Source of the DNA: Actinomycetota bacterium
Lineage (GTDB): Bacteria; Actinomycetota; Acidimicrobiia; Spongiisociales; ZC4RG35
Reading direction: 5' to 3'
NCBI GenBank assembly: GCA_027296205.1
Contig: JAPUJM010000005.1
Location: 1 to 7,283, forward strand
DNA length: 7,283 nt
The notes below the pieces were generated by a model. That model saw nothing but the letters and a program-made list of their open reading frames with translations. It was not told the origin of the DNA and ran no database searches. The position numbers and the translations under genes were made by a program. Below, in pieces: positions 1 to 6,727 of the stretch (position 1 is the first letter of the stretch; each line of letters begins with the position of its first letter).

Positions 1-1267
1 CAGCGCCGGAAACGCAGAACAACTTAGGACCGGCGGATTGCTCGGTCCCCACCTGAGCGAACTCCCTGGCCCCGCCCGTGATGACCTCGAGCGTGGCCAG
101 CAACGTCTCGATGTTGTTGATCCCGGTGGGTTTGCCAAACACACCACGCTGTGTGGGAAACGGCGGTTTCTGTCTCGGCTCCCCCCGATAGCCCTCGATC
201 GAGGCGAACAGGGCAGTCTCCTCACCACAGATGTAGGCGCCGGCACCCCGTCGAACCTCGAGATCGAACTCGAAGTCGGCACCGGCCACATCTGTGCCCA
301 GCAGCTCGGCCTCAGTTGCCATCACGATGGCCTCGCTAAGACGTTTCTCGGCGGTCGGGTACTCGCCACGCACGTAGATGTAGCCCTTGGTCGAGCCGGT
401 GGCATATCCATAGATGGTCATCGCCTCAACGACAGCAAACGGGTCGCCTTCCATCAGGAGACGGTCCTTGAAGGTGCCCGGTTCGGACTCGTCACCGTTG
501 GCTATCACATACTTGTCCGGTCCTGGAGCATCTGCCACTCCCCGCCACTTGATGCCGATGGGAAAGGCGGCGCCACCCCTGCCCTTGAGACCAGATTCGT
601 CCAGCGCCGAGATCACACCGTCGGGACCGAGCTCGATGGCACGGGTCAGGGCCTCATAACCACCGGACTCCCGATAGGCCTGGAGACTGGCCGGATCGAC
701 GCGTCCGATCCGTCTCAACAGTCGCAGCTGAGATTGGTCTTGGTGAACCACACCGGGCGGAAGCTCATCGAAGATGACATTGCCAACTGTGTCGGAGTCG
801 ACCGGGGCGGCGTTCCCATAACCCTGGCCGGGATGGTGAAACATCACCGCCGGAGCCCGCTCACACTGACCAAGACAGGGGCTTCGCTCCCATGAAAGCG
901 CTGATCCCCCCAATGCCTGAATCAGATCCTCCGCCCCATATTGGGAGCAGACGATGTCATCGCAGACATGGATGGCGGTCCCCTCTGGTTGGTCGGTCTT
1001 GAACAGGGAGTAGAAGGTGGCAACGCCGTATGCCTCCGCGGGTGGAATGGTGAGCCGCTCCGAGATGTAGCCGAGGGCACCCCGGCTGACCGACCCGACG
1101 GCGTCCTGCACGACATGAAGGGCCGGGAGCAGCATCTGTCTCTGGTCTCGGACTTGGTGGCCTCCGTAGGCGACCCGACCGTTGAATGGCTCGCTCGGAC
1201 CAAGCAGGTCGTCGACAGCCACCCGCTCTGCGTCTGTGGGACGATCGAGAAGAGCGCGGAGATCCAT
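1..1267 (-). CDS. Fused NuoE-NuoF type NADH/FMN diaphorase subunit of formate dehydrogenase (C-terminus cut by window edge)
   Basis: This is predicted to be the cytoplasmic electron-exchange subunit that passes electrons between formate dehydrogenase and NAD+ through FMN and Fe-S clusters. The first 422 residues are visible. Residues 1 to about 170 are a NuoE-like thioredoxin-fold [2Fe-2S] domain with ligands C102, C107, C131 and C135 (CX4C and CX3C). Residues from about 180 are NuoF-like: a glycine-rich GRGGAAFPIGIKW motif at 229-241 (NADH site), NGDESEPGTFKDR at 257-269 (FMN site) and GAGAYICGEETAL at 341-353. The C-terminal [4Fe-4S] motif of NuoF would lie beyond the left edge. The ATG (1265-1267) overlaps the stop of the catalytic subunit as TGATG and has no good ribosome binding site of its own, so coupled translation is likely. 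NuoE and NuoF are separate proteins in standard complex I, whereas fused forms occur in HoxF-type and some formate dehydrogenase subunits. The usual GRGGAGFPTG reads GRGGAAFPIG here. The family is clear; the formate dehydrogenase role is inferred from the neighbour. Confidence 0.93.
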   Translation of the reverse strand, partial: MDLRALLDRPTDAERVAVDDLLGPSEPFNGRVAYGGHQVRDQRQMLLPALHVVQDAVGSVSRGALGYISERLTIPPAEAYGVATFYSLFKTDQPEGTAIHVCDDIVCSQYGAEDLIQALGGSALSWERSPCLGQCERAPAVMFHHPGQGYGNAAPVDSDTVGNVIFDELPPGVVHQDQSQLRLLRRIGRVDPASLQAYRESGGYEALTRAIELGPDGVISALDESGLKGRGGAAFPIGIKWRGVADAPGPDKYVIANGDESEPGTFKDRLLMEGDPFAVVEAMTIYGYATGSTKGYIYVRGEYPTAEKRLSEAIVMATEAELLGTDVAGADFEFDLEVRRGAGAYICGEETALFASIEGYRGEPRQKPPFPTQRGVFGKPTGINNIETLLATLEVITGGAREFAQVGTEQSAGPKLFCVSGA

Positions 1268-3150
1268 CAGACGGATACCAAAGCCTCGACCCTGATGGCG
1301 GTTGCCTTGAATTCGGCGGTCCCCGATTTCGGATCCCATGCGTCGATGGTCAGGACGTTGACGTCAACGTCGTCCGGAAAATGGACCGACATGAAGGCCA
1401 AACCCGGGCGAAGGGAGCGGTCGAAACGAACCGGAGCCTGGAGACTCCCCCGGCGGGAGGTGACAGTCACTTGATCGCCCTCGGAAACACCGAGAGACGC
1501 TCCGTCCTCCGGTGACAGGTCGAGTACGCCAGGAATTCGCCGTGGTGACGAATAGCGACCGCTCTGCACCCCTGTGTTGAAGGAGTCGAGACGTCGTCCT
1601 GTGGTGAGTCGAATCGGAAATTCCTCCGTCAAGGTGTCCACCGGTGGGTCATCCTCGACCACGTGGAATGGCGCCCGGTGACCGGAGATGGGTCTCTCCC
1701 AGAGACGTGCGTGAAGGAACAGCGAGCCCGGATGGTCAACGTCGGGGCAAGGCCACTGAAGCCCTCCCAACTCCTCGAGCCGCCCATATGTCATCCCTCC
1801 GTGAAGCGGCGAGAGTTGACGCATCTCATCCCAGGCTTCCTCAGCGGTGGGCGTGACCCAGGGATGTCCCATCGCACGTGCCACCGCCGAGAGAATGGCG
1901 ATGTCGTCCTGAGCCTCGCCGGGCGGGTCGACGGCCCGACGGACCCGTTGCACCCGGCGTTCGCTGGACGTGAAAGTCCCTTCTGTCTCGCCCCAGCCGG
2001 CGGCGGGAAGCACCACATCGGCCAGTTCCGCCGTCGCGGTCAGGAAGATGTCCTGGACAACAAGGAAGTCGAGGTTGGTGAGCCGCCGCCGCATCTCGGT
2101 GCTGTCGGCTTCAGACTGGAGGGGGTTTTCACCGATGATGTAGAGAGCGGTGAGATCCCCTTGATCCATCGCCTCATGCATGAGGCTGATGTGCTTGCCG
2201 GCCTTTGCCGGAACCTCGGCACCCCATACAGCCTCGAATTTCGCCCTCTTCTCGTCGTCCTCGACGTCCTGGAAACCGGGGAGTTTGTTGGGAAGAGCGC
2301 CCATGTCGCCGCCACCCTGCACGTTGTTCTGACCCCTCAACGGGATCACCCCCGAGCCATACCGACCGACATGACCGGTGAGCAGGGCGAGGTTGATCAG
2401 GGCGAGGACATTGTCAGTGGCGTTGTGATGCTCGGTGATCCCAAGCGTCCAGCAGAGCTGTGCCGTTTCAGCCTGGGCGTACTCGTGGGCTAGTTGCCTG
2501 ATGGCCTCGGCCGGAACACCGGTGATCGTTTCGGCCTTCTCGAGGGTGTATTCCTCCACGCCGGCGGCGTAGTCGTCAAAGCCCTCGGTGGCCTCGTCGA
2601 CGAACTCCTGGTCCTGCAGGCCCTGGTGGATGATCTCTCTGCCCACCGCGTTGGCCAGGGCGATGTCAGAACCGACGTCGATGCCCAGCCAGACGTCGGC
2701 CCACGCTGCCGTGGAGGTCCGCCGAGGATCGACGGCAAACATGCGGGCGCCGTTGCGCACGCCCTTGAGGACGTGATGAAAGAAGATGGGGTGCGCCTCA
2801 CGGGCGTTGGAGCCCCACATGATGATGAGATCTGTCTCTTCGATCTCCCGGTAGGAGCTAGTGCCCCCACCGGCTCCGAACACTGCCGCCAGACCGACGA
2901 CGGAAGGAGCGTGTCAAGTGCGGTTGCAGCTATCGATGTTGTTGCTGGCCATGACGAGCCGGGCAAATTTCTGGGCGATGTAGTTGGTCTCGTTGGTGGC
3001 CTTGGAACAACTGAACATGCCAAACGAGTCACCCCGGTATGGGTACAAACCGGCTGCAGCCTTCTCGATCGCCTCCTCGAAACTGGCAGGCCGGAGGGCA
3101 CCGTTCTCTCTCACGAGTGCCTGTTCGAGACGGGGGTAGCTTCTCTTCAT
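1267..3150 (-). CDS. fdhF: Selenocysteine-containing formate dehydrogenase catalytic subunit (molybdopterin oxidoreductase) lacking the N-terminal [4Fe-4S] domain
   Basis: This is predicted to oxidise formate to CO2, or do the reverse, at a Mo or W bis-pterin centre in the cytoplasm. Reading the in-frame TGA at 2914-2916 as selenocysteine gives one protein of 627 residues. Sec79 sits in NNIDSCNRT-U-HAPSVVGL, which matches the Sec140-His141 region of E. coli FdhF. Other family signatures are NAREAHP (115-121), VDPRRT (140-145), RGQNNVQG (272-279, whose Arg272 corresponds to Arg333 of FdhF), IIGENPLQSEAD (338-349), WGETEG (386-391) and a C-terminal dinucleotide-binding domain from about 510. 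The start is the second of two adjacent ATGs, five bases after AGGAGG. The protein begins where FdhF is already about 61 residues in, so the Cys cluster ligands and the conserved Lys44 region are absent. An in-frame stop lies upstream, and the 86-base gap before it has no room for them. It overlaps the NuoEF-like gene by one base. The symbol follows the FdhF-like sequence, though the partner points to an NAD-linked enzyme. The ATG at 3151-3153 is an alternative start. Confidence 0.9.
2873..2910 (-). promoter_or_regulatory. Bacterial SECIS hairpin directing selenocysteine insertion
   Basis: The mRNA just after the UGA can fold into a two-level hairpin inside the coding sequence. The upper stem pairs CCGUC (2899-2903) with GGCGG (2886-2890), including one G-U pair, and closes an eight-base loop GUCGGUCU. 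The lower stem pairs GCUCC (2906-2910) with GGAGC (2873-2877) across an unequal internal loop. The loop motif GGUCU lies at bases 19-23 after the UGA, the same distance as the GGUCU loop bound by SelB in E. coli fdhF. The folding was done by eye. The loop bases also encode conserved Gly-Leu, so part of the match could be protein-driven. Confidence 0.75.
2914..2916 (-). other. UGA codon recoded as selenocysteine
   Basis: The only in-frame stop inside the catalytic subunit is this TGA. The protein on both sides is continuous with the formate dehydrogenase family: Cys-Asn-Arg-Thr before it and His-Ala-Pro-Ser after it. In the family, selenocysteine or cysteine occupies exactly this metal-ligand position. 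A nonsense mutation hitting this one codon by chance is unlikely, and a selenocysteine insertion hairpin follows directly. Insertion needs SelA, SelB, the selC tRNA and SelD, none of which is in the window. Confidence 0.92.
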
Positions 3151-3155
3151 CATCA

Positions 3156-3161
3156 CCTCCT
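3156..3161 (-). promoter_or_regulatory. Ribosome binding site deciding the formate dehydrogenase start
   Basis: AGGAGG, extended to AGGAGGTGAT, is a very strong match to the 16S anti-Shine-Dalgarno sequence. It lies five bases before the ATG at 3148-3150 and only two bases before the ATG at 3151-3153, so the second ATG is preferred. This fixes the short N-terminus of the protein, because the longer possible starts (ATG at 3166-3168, TTG at 3193-3195) lie at or upstream of this site and have no comparable site of their own. Confidence 0.8.
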
Positions 3162-3236
3162 CTCGCATTTGATCGATTCCGAGAGTACCTGCCAAAATGC
3201 CGGCCGGTGAGGAATCAGGCGGTCACGGTGGCCCAA

Positions 3237-3638
3237 TCATGGTGGATAAGGCTCGAATCCTTCCTCGCGTTGACGCTGACGGACGAACGCGGTGATCGCC
3301 TCCACGTCATCCTCGCTGAGCCCTTCGACCGGTGGCATCGGCCCAAAGTCCCAGTGATGGGCAGTGGAACCGATCAGGACCGCGATCTGAAACGCCCCGT
3401 CACCATGATGACCCGGCTGATAGAGGATCGACAGGTGAGAAGGGCCCTTGTCTGTCCCCCGCAGGTCGCTTCCGTGACATTCGGCGCACGAGGCCTTGTA
3501 GAGCTCGCCGCCCTTGGCCACCAATACCGGGTCCTGTTCGGCGACCTGGTCGTCTGCTCCGCCACTGCAAGCGGTGGCGACCAGCATCAGAACGGCGAGC
3601 AACAGCAACAACCTCGCGCCCAGAGGCTGAGCTGTCAT
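3237..3638 (-). CDS. Monohaem c-type cytochrome lipoprotein
   Basis: This is a 133-residue exported electron carrier, probably anchored to the outer face of the cytoplasmic membrane. Residues 9-22 form a leucine-rich signal segment ending in VATAC, a plausible lipobox with Cys24 as the lipidated residue. The haem site is CAECH at 51-55. Met101 in GPMPP is the likely sixth haem ligand, and LSEDDVEAITAFVRQ near the end is the typical last helix of class I cytochromes c. The start ATG overlaps the stop of the SHOCT gene as ATGA, suggesting coupled translation. A gap of 86 bases separates its stop from the formate dehydrogenase start. The cytochrome family is clear. Its redox partner is not: formate dehydrogenase and the NuoEF-like protein appear cytoplasmic, so direct electron transfer between them would need a membrane component not seen here. 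Confidence 0.9.
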   Translation of the reverse strand: MTAQPLGARLLLLLAVLMLVATACSGGADDQVAEQDPVLVAKGGELYKASCAECHGSDLRGTDKGPSHLSILYQPGHHGDGAFQIAVLIGSTAHHWDFGPMPPVEGLSEDDVEAITAFVRQRQREEGFEPYPP

Positions 3639-3907
3639 TTCTCGAGATCGCCTTTTCGCTGTAGGTACTCGTCGCGGTCGATCTCACCACGGGCATAGCG
3701 CTCATCGAGAAGATTGACAGCACCACGACGGCCGTCGCGAAATGACCCTGACCGACGAGTGGCCAGCCAAATCAGCCAAGCCACGAACACCACTATCAGC
3801 ACCATGAACACCAAGCCGAAGATGGCCATCCCCCACCCCCAACCTCCCATATGCAACCAGCCTTCGGCATGTGCTGACAGGACTAATTCATCCATGACAG
3901 TCGACAT
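3635..3907 (-). CDS. Small membrane protein with C-terminal SHOCT domain
   Basis: This is a 90-residue protein of unknown function. Residues about 24-48 form one strongly hydrophobic membrane helix, preceded by a Gly/Trp-rich stretch (GGWGWGMA). Arg51-Arg52 after the helix suggest that the C-terminus faces the cytoplasm. Residues about 66-89 carry the SHOCT pattern, LLDERYARGEIDRDEYLQRK, a short two-helix motif commonly found at protein ends and thought to aid oligomerisation or binding. The start ATG is supported by AGGAGG six bases upstream. It is the first gene of the run that continues through the cytochrome and formate dehydrogenase. A role in assembling or anchoring the cytochrome or the dehydrogenase is only a guess from position. 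Confidence 0.85.
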   Translation of the reverse strand: MSTVMDELVLSAHAEGWLHMGGWGWGMAIFGLVFMVLIVVFVAWLIWLATRRSGSFRDGRRGAVNLLDERYARGEIDRDEYLQRKGDLEK

Positions 3908-3913
3908 GCCTTA

Positions 3914-3919
3914 CCTCCT
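3914..3919 (-). promoter_or_regulatory. Ribosome binding site of the SHOCT gene
   Basis: AGGAGG lies six bases before the ATG at 3905-3907. It supports that start over the internal ATG four codons later. Confidence 0.75.
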
Positions 3920-3936
3920 CGAGTCGACCTTCCACC

Positions 3937-3942
3937 TTTATA
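3937..3942 (-). promoter_or_regulatory. Possible -10 element for the formate dehydrogenase operon
   Basis: TATAAA stands out in the 87-base gap between the transporter stop and the SHOCT gene, and it is the most AT-rich spot nearby. Transcription starting about seven bases downstream would leave a leader of roughly 23 bases containing the AGGAGG site. No convincing -35 hexamer is seen: bases 17 to 19 positions upstream read ACTTTC or TGACTT. The operon could instead be read through from the transporter gene, since no clear terminator separates them. Confidence 0.35.
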
Positions 3943-3994
3943 CACCTTCCAGGCAGCTAGAAAGTCATGCCCCGACGTGGTCTCGGATGTCGCC

Positions 3995-5341
3995 TCAGGT
4001 GTTCTCTACGGTCACCCCACCATCCACCCCAGAGACGGCCGGCACACCCGGGGCGGCACAAGTGAACTCCGGTCTGGAGCCCTCGAAAAAGTCGGAATCG
4101 TCTCGTTGGCGGCGAACCAGTACGAGCAAGGGCATTGCCAGAAGCGTCACCAGACCGCCGACCACGTATCCGACAGAGAATCCTTGTCGATCCGAAAGGG
4201 CGCCAAGACCGATCTGACCCACAACGCTCCCGCCGCCCGAGATCATCGAGTCGAAGGACACCACGGTGGCACGTTGCTCAGATGGCACCACATTGTGCAC
4301 GAACGCCTGGCGAACCGGCATTTGAGCACCGAGAGCAACACCACCCAAGAACAACAGCGCCACCGCTGGAACGAAGGAATCGACGACACCGACACCGATC
4401 AGGGCGATAGAGAAAACACCACCGGCCCAGAGGAACAGCGTGGTCCGACGCCCACACCACCGGGTGACTATCCCGACGATCCCGTTCCCCAGCATCATCG
4501 AGATCGCGAGCAGGGCCGCCACCACTCCCGCCACCCACACAAGGTCCTGACCGAGCAATTCGAGGAAATATGGCTGCCAGGCATACCAGGCCCAGGCGAA
4601 GACCCCCATCTGAACCGCGGTTGCCAGCATCAGCAGCCGCAGCGAGCGATGATGCCAGCCGAATCGGACCCCGGCACGCCCGATCTTTGCGGCCTCTGCG
4701 GGGATCTCCCGTAACGGGACATGACGTGGCTCGAAACCCAGATCATGCATTCCGATGAACGCCAACACCAGCAGCACCAGAAGAAGCCCCGTACGCACCA
4801 GAAACGGGATGGCGAGATCGATCTGACCAAGCAGACCCCCACTGACAGTGCCCACCAGCATCGCCGCGCCGCTGACCATCTGCCCCCGGCTGAACACCCG
4901 GTCCAACTCTCCGTCGTACCCGTGGAACCGAAGCCCATCGACGAGCCAGGCCTCCATCGCCCCGGAATAGAAAGTGAAACCGAGACCGATGAGCACCGAA
5001 ACCACGGCAAAGGCGACCAACCCACCGCCCACCTGGGCAAGACCCACATAGACGAGCGTGGTGATCGCCAGGACCACAAGCGACAGGAGAAAAGAGATCC
5101 GCCGCCCTACAGTGTCGGCCACGACTCCGGTGGGAATCTCGAAGATCATCGTTCCCGCGGCCCATGCCGCGTTGGCGATGAAGACCTCAGATATCGACAA
5201 GCCCGCATCGAGCAGAAACAGGGTGTTGACACCCCAGATGATCGAGGCGGCCAGCGTGTACAGGCCGCCGTACATGTAGTAACGCCGAACCAGTCGCGCC
5301 GCGGGAGCCGGCATGACGGTGGTGGTGGTCATCAGCGGCAC
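3995..5341 (-). CDS. Major facilitator superfamily transporter
   Basis: This is a 448-residue integral membrane protein expected to have 12 helices and to move a small molecule, probably as a secondary transporter. Hydrophobic segments are spread through residues 25-410 and split by a charged central loop at about 200-232. Family signatures are the loop 2-3 motif GVVADTVGRR (72-81), SGAMEAWLVDGL (126-137) and EQRATVVSFDSM (355-366) in the second half. The start is taken as GTG (5339-5341) with GGAG eight bases upstream. An ATG three codons later (5330-5332) is a fair alternative. The last 35 or so residues form a polar tail. The substrate cannot be told from sequence; many relatives are annotated as drug efflux pumps, but nothing here proves that. 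It lies on the same strand as the formate dehydrogenase operon and 87 bases upstream of it. I see no formate-channel (FocA-type) features. Confidence 0.9.
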   Translation of the reverse strand: MPLMTTTTVMPAPAARLVRRYYMYGGLYTLAASIIWGVNTLFLLDAGLSISEVFIANAAWAAGTMIFEIPTGVVADTVGRRISFLLSLVVLAITTLVYVGLAQVGGGLVAFAVVSVLIGLGFTFYSGAMEAWLVDGLRFHGYDGELDRVFSRGQMVSGAAMLVGTVSGGLLGQIDLAIPFLVRTGLLLVLLVLAFIGMHDLGFEPRHVPLREIPAEAAKIGRAGVRFGWHHRSLRLLMLATAVQMGVFAWAWYAWQPYFLELLGQDLVWVAGVVAALLAISMMLGNGIVGIVTRWCGRRTTLFLWAGGVFSIALIGVGVVDSFVPAVALLFLGGVALGAQMPVRQAFVHNVVPSEQRATVVSFDSMISGGGSVVGQIGLGALSDRQGFSVGYVVGGLVTLLAMPLLVLVRRQRDDSDFFEGSRPEFTCAAPGVPAVSGVDGGVTVENT

Positions 5342-5374
5342 TCTAAATGCTCCACTGGTTAGCGTCAGTCATCG
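5342..5374. other. 33-base divergent gap between the transporter and rarA
   Basis: Both genes start from this gap and read outward. It has no good Shine-Dalgarno sequence ahead of the rarA ATG and no clear pair of promoter boxes on either strand. A GGAG on the minus strand serves the transporter. Promoter elements for each gene must therefore overlap this gap or lie inside the opposite gene, and rarA may be translated from a leaderless or nearly leaderless mRNA. Confidence 0.5.
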
Positions 5375-6712
5375 ATGAGCGACCTATTCTCCGCAAGGGC
5401 CGACGACCTGGCATTCTCCTCGGCGCCGCTGGCGACACGCATGCGCCCGAGAACTCTCGATGAGGTGGTGGGACAGCCCAATCTTCTCTCCCCCGGTTCC
5501 GCCTTTAGACGAATAGTGGAGTCTGGCCGCCTCGTCTCGATGCTGCTCTGGGGCCCCCCGGGCACAGGCAAGACAACTCTGGCCCGTCTCGTGGCTGCGC
5601 AAGCAGACGCCGAGTTCGCAACCCTTTCTGCCACATCAGCCGGAGTGAAGGACATTCGCCTGGTACTCGCCGACGCCAAGGGAAGGCTGGCGACCGACGA
5701 GCGGAGAACGGTGCTCTTTCTGGACGAGATTCACCGGTTCGCCAAGAACCAACAAGACGCCCTCCTGCCGGGAGTGGAAGACGGGATACTGACACTTATC
5801 GGAGCCACCACCGAGAACCCATTCTTCGAGGTGAACGGTCCTCTGATGAGCCGGATGACACTGTTTCGTCTCGAGCCACTCCTTCCCGAGGACCTGAGCC
5901 GGCTACTGGAATCGGCATTGCGAGATGGTGATCGAGGTCTCGGAGCAATGGACCTCGAGCTTTCATCTGACGTAGCCGTCGAATTGGCGACCCGTACCGG
6001 TGGTGATGCCCGACAGTCGCTGAACGCACTAGAGGTGGCGGCTCTTCTCGCCGAAGCCGAGGACAGATCCGAGATCTCCGAAGCGGACGTTGCCGAAGCG
6101 CTACAGCGCAGACTCGTCCGCTACGACAAGACCGGCGACTCTCACTACGACGTGATCTCGGCGTTCATCAAATCGGTACGAGGCTCCGACCCCGATGCGG
6201 CTCTCTACTGGCTCTTTCTGATGCTGGAGGGAGGTGAAGACCCGGAGTTCATCGTTCGGAGACTGGTGATCCTGGCATCGGAGGACATCGGGCTGGCCGA
6301 TTCAGGTGCCCTTCAGGTGGCAGTTGCCGCCTCACAGGCCCTGGCGTATGTCGGGCTTCCAGAAGCGACATATCACCTCGCCCACGCCACGATCTATCTC
6401 GCAACCGCCCCAAAGTCGAACTCGGTCGGTCTTGCGATCCAGGCAGGTGAGGAGCTGGTCCAGAAGGGGCCAACGCCAAGCGTCCCGCTTCCCCTTCGCT
6501 CCACGGGGTATCAGGGCGCCCGCATCCTCGGGCACGGTGAGGACTACGTCTACCCGCATGATGACCCGAAGGGAGTCGTCGCTCAGCAGTATTTTCCCGA
6601 CGGAGTGGAGCCCCAGGTGATCTTCAGACCGGGAGGTCATGGCGAGGAGAGCGAGATCAGGCGGCGTCTCGTGGCGATCGATCGGATACTGGGACGTCAC
6701 GACCGAGCCTGA
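5375..6712 (+). CDS. rarA: Replication-associated recombination protein A (AAA+ ATPase, RarA/MgsA)
   Basis: RarA is a cytoplasmic clamp-loader-like ATPase that acts at stalled replication forks and interacts with single-strand binding protein; the eukaryotic relatives are Mgs1 and WRNIP1. At 445 residues the protein is full length for the family. Visible features in order are the N-terminal PLATRMRPRTLDEVVGQ (18-34), Walker A GPPGTGKT (60-67), Walker B VLFLDEIH (113-120), sensor 1 ATTENP (144-149), a probable arginine finger Arg160 in MSRMTLF, and sensor 2 in GGDARQSLNALE (209-220). The C-terminal tetramerisation region includes KSVRGSDPDAALYWL (266-280) and the ending HGEDYVYPHDDP (387-398). 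It is divergent from the transporter and convergent with the aminotransferase, so it is probably transcribed alone. No ribosome binding site precedes the ATG. An in-frame TAG at 5360-5362 rules out a much longer N-terminus. Confidence 0.96.
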   Translation: MSDLFSARADDLAFSSAPLATRMRPRTLDEVVGQPNLLSPGSAFRRIVESGRLVSMLLWGPPGTGKTTLARLVAAQADAEFATLSATSAGVKDIRLVLADAKGRLATDERRTVLFLDEIHRFAKNQQDALLPGVEDGILTLIGATTENPFFEVNGPLMSRMTLFRLEPLLPEDLSRLLESALRDGDRGLGAMDLELSSDVAVELATRTGGDARQSLNALEVAALLAEAEDRSEISEADVAEALQRRLVRYDKTGDSHYDVISAFIKSVRGSDPDAALYWLFLMLEGGEDPEFIVRRLVILASEDIGLADSGALQVAVAASQALAYVGLPEATYHLAHATIYLATAPKSNSVGLAIQAGEELVQKGPTPSVPLPLRSTGYQGARILGHGEDYVYPHDDPKGVVAQQYFPDGVEPQVIFRPGGHGEESEIRRRLVAIDRILGRHDRA

Positions 6713-6721
6713 AGGAGGCTC
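6705..6721. terminator. Possible weak hairpin between convergent genes
   Basis: GAGCCT (6705-6710) pairs with AGGCTC (6716-6721) around the five-base loop GAAGG, giving a six-base-pair stem that includes the rarA stop codon. It sits at the meeting point of the convergent genes rarA and the aminotransferase, where a two-way terminator would be expected. There is no run of T after it on either strand, so a classical intrinsic terminator is not shown. Confidence 0.3.
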
Positions 6722-6727
6722 CAATCG

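Noticed and set aside
38..895. Long plus-strand open frame over the NuoEF-like gene
   Set aside because: The minus strand carries unmistakable NuoE and NuoF motifs through the same bases. The plus frame has no recognisable domain and is a by-product of high GC content.
2881..2916. Nonsense mutation or pseudogene in the formate dehydrogenase gene
   Set aside because: The stop is a TGA at the exact selenocysteine position, the frame is kept on both sides, and a SECIS-like hairpin follows.
3167..3195. Promoter-like TTGGCA, 17 bases, TCAAAT ahead of the formate dehydrogenase gene on the minus strand
   Set aside because: Transcription would begin at about 3160, inside the AGGAGG ribosome binding site, so it would not give a well translated mRNA. 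The match is probably chance.
3151..3195. Longer formate dehydrogenase N-terminus from the TTG at 3193-3195 or the ATG at 3166-3168
   Set aside because: Neither has a ribosome binding site, the added residues match nothing in the family and contain no Cys, and AGGAGG clearly serves the ATG at 3148-3150.
1663..3210. Two consecutive plus-strand open frames of 276 and 238 codons opposite the formate dehydrogenase gene
   Set aside because: Both are antisense to a well conserved enzyme, show no domain, and mirror its codon pattern.
3960..3994. Possible terminator hairpin after the transporter gene
   Set aside because: Only short four-base pairings such as CCGA with TCGG were found, with no T-run, so termination is not supported.
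3977..5362. Long plus-strand open frames opposite the transporter
   Set aside because: Their translations are rich in His, Arg, Gln and Pro without domain signals, as expected for the reverse of hydrophobic membrane codons.
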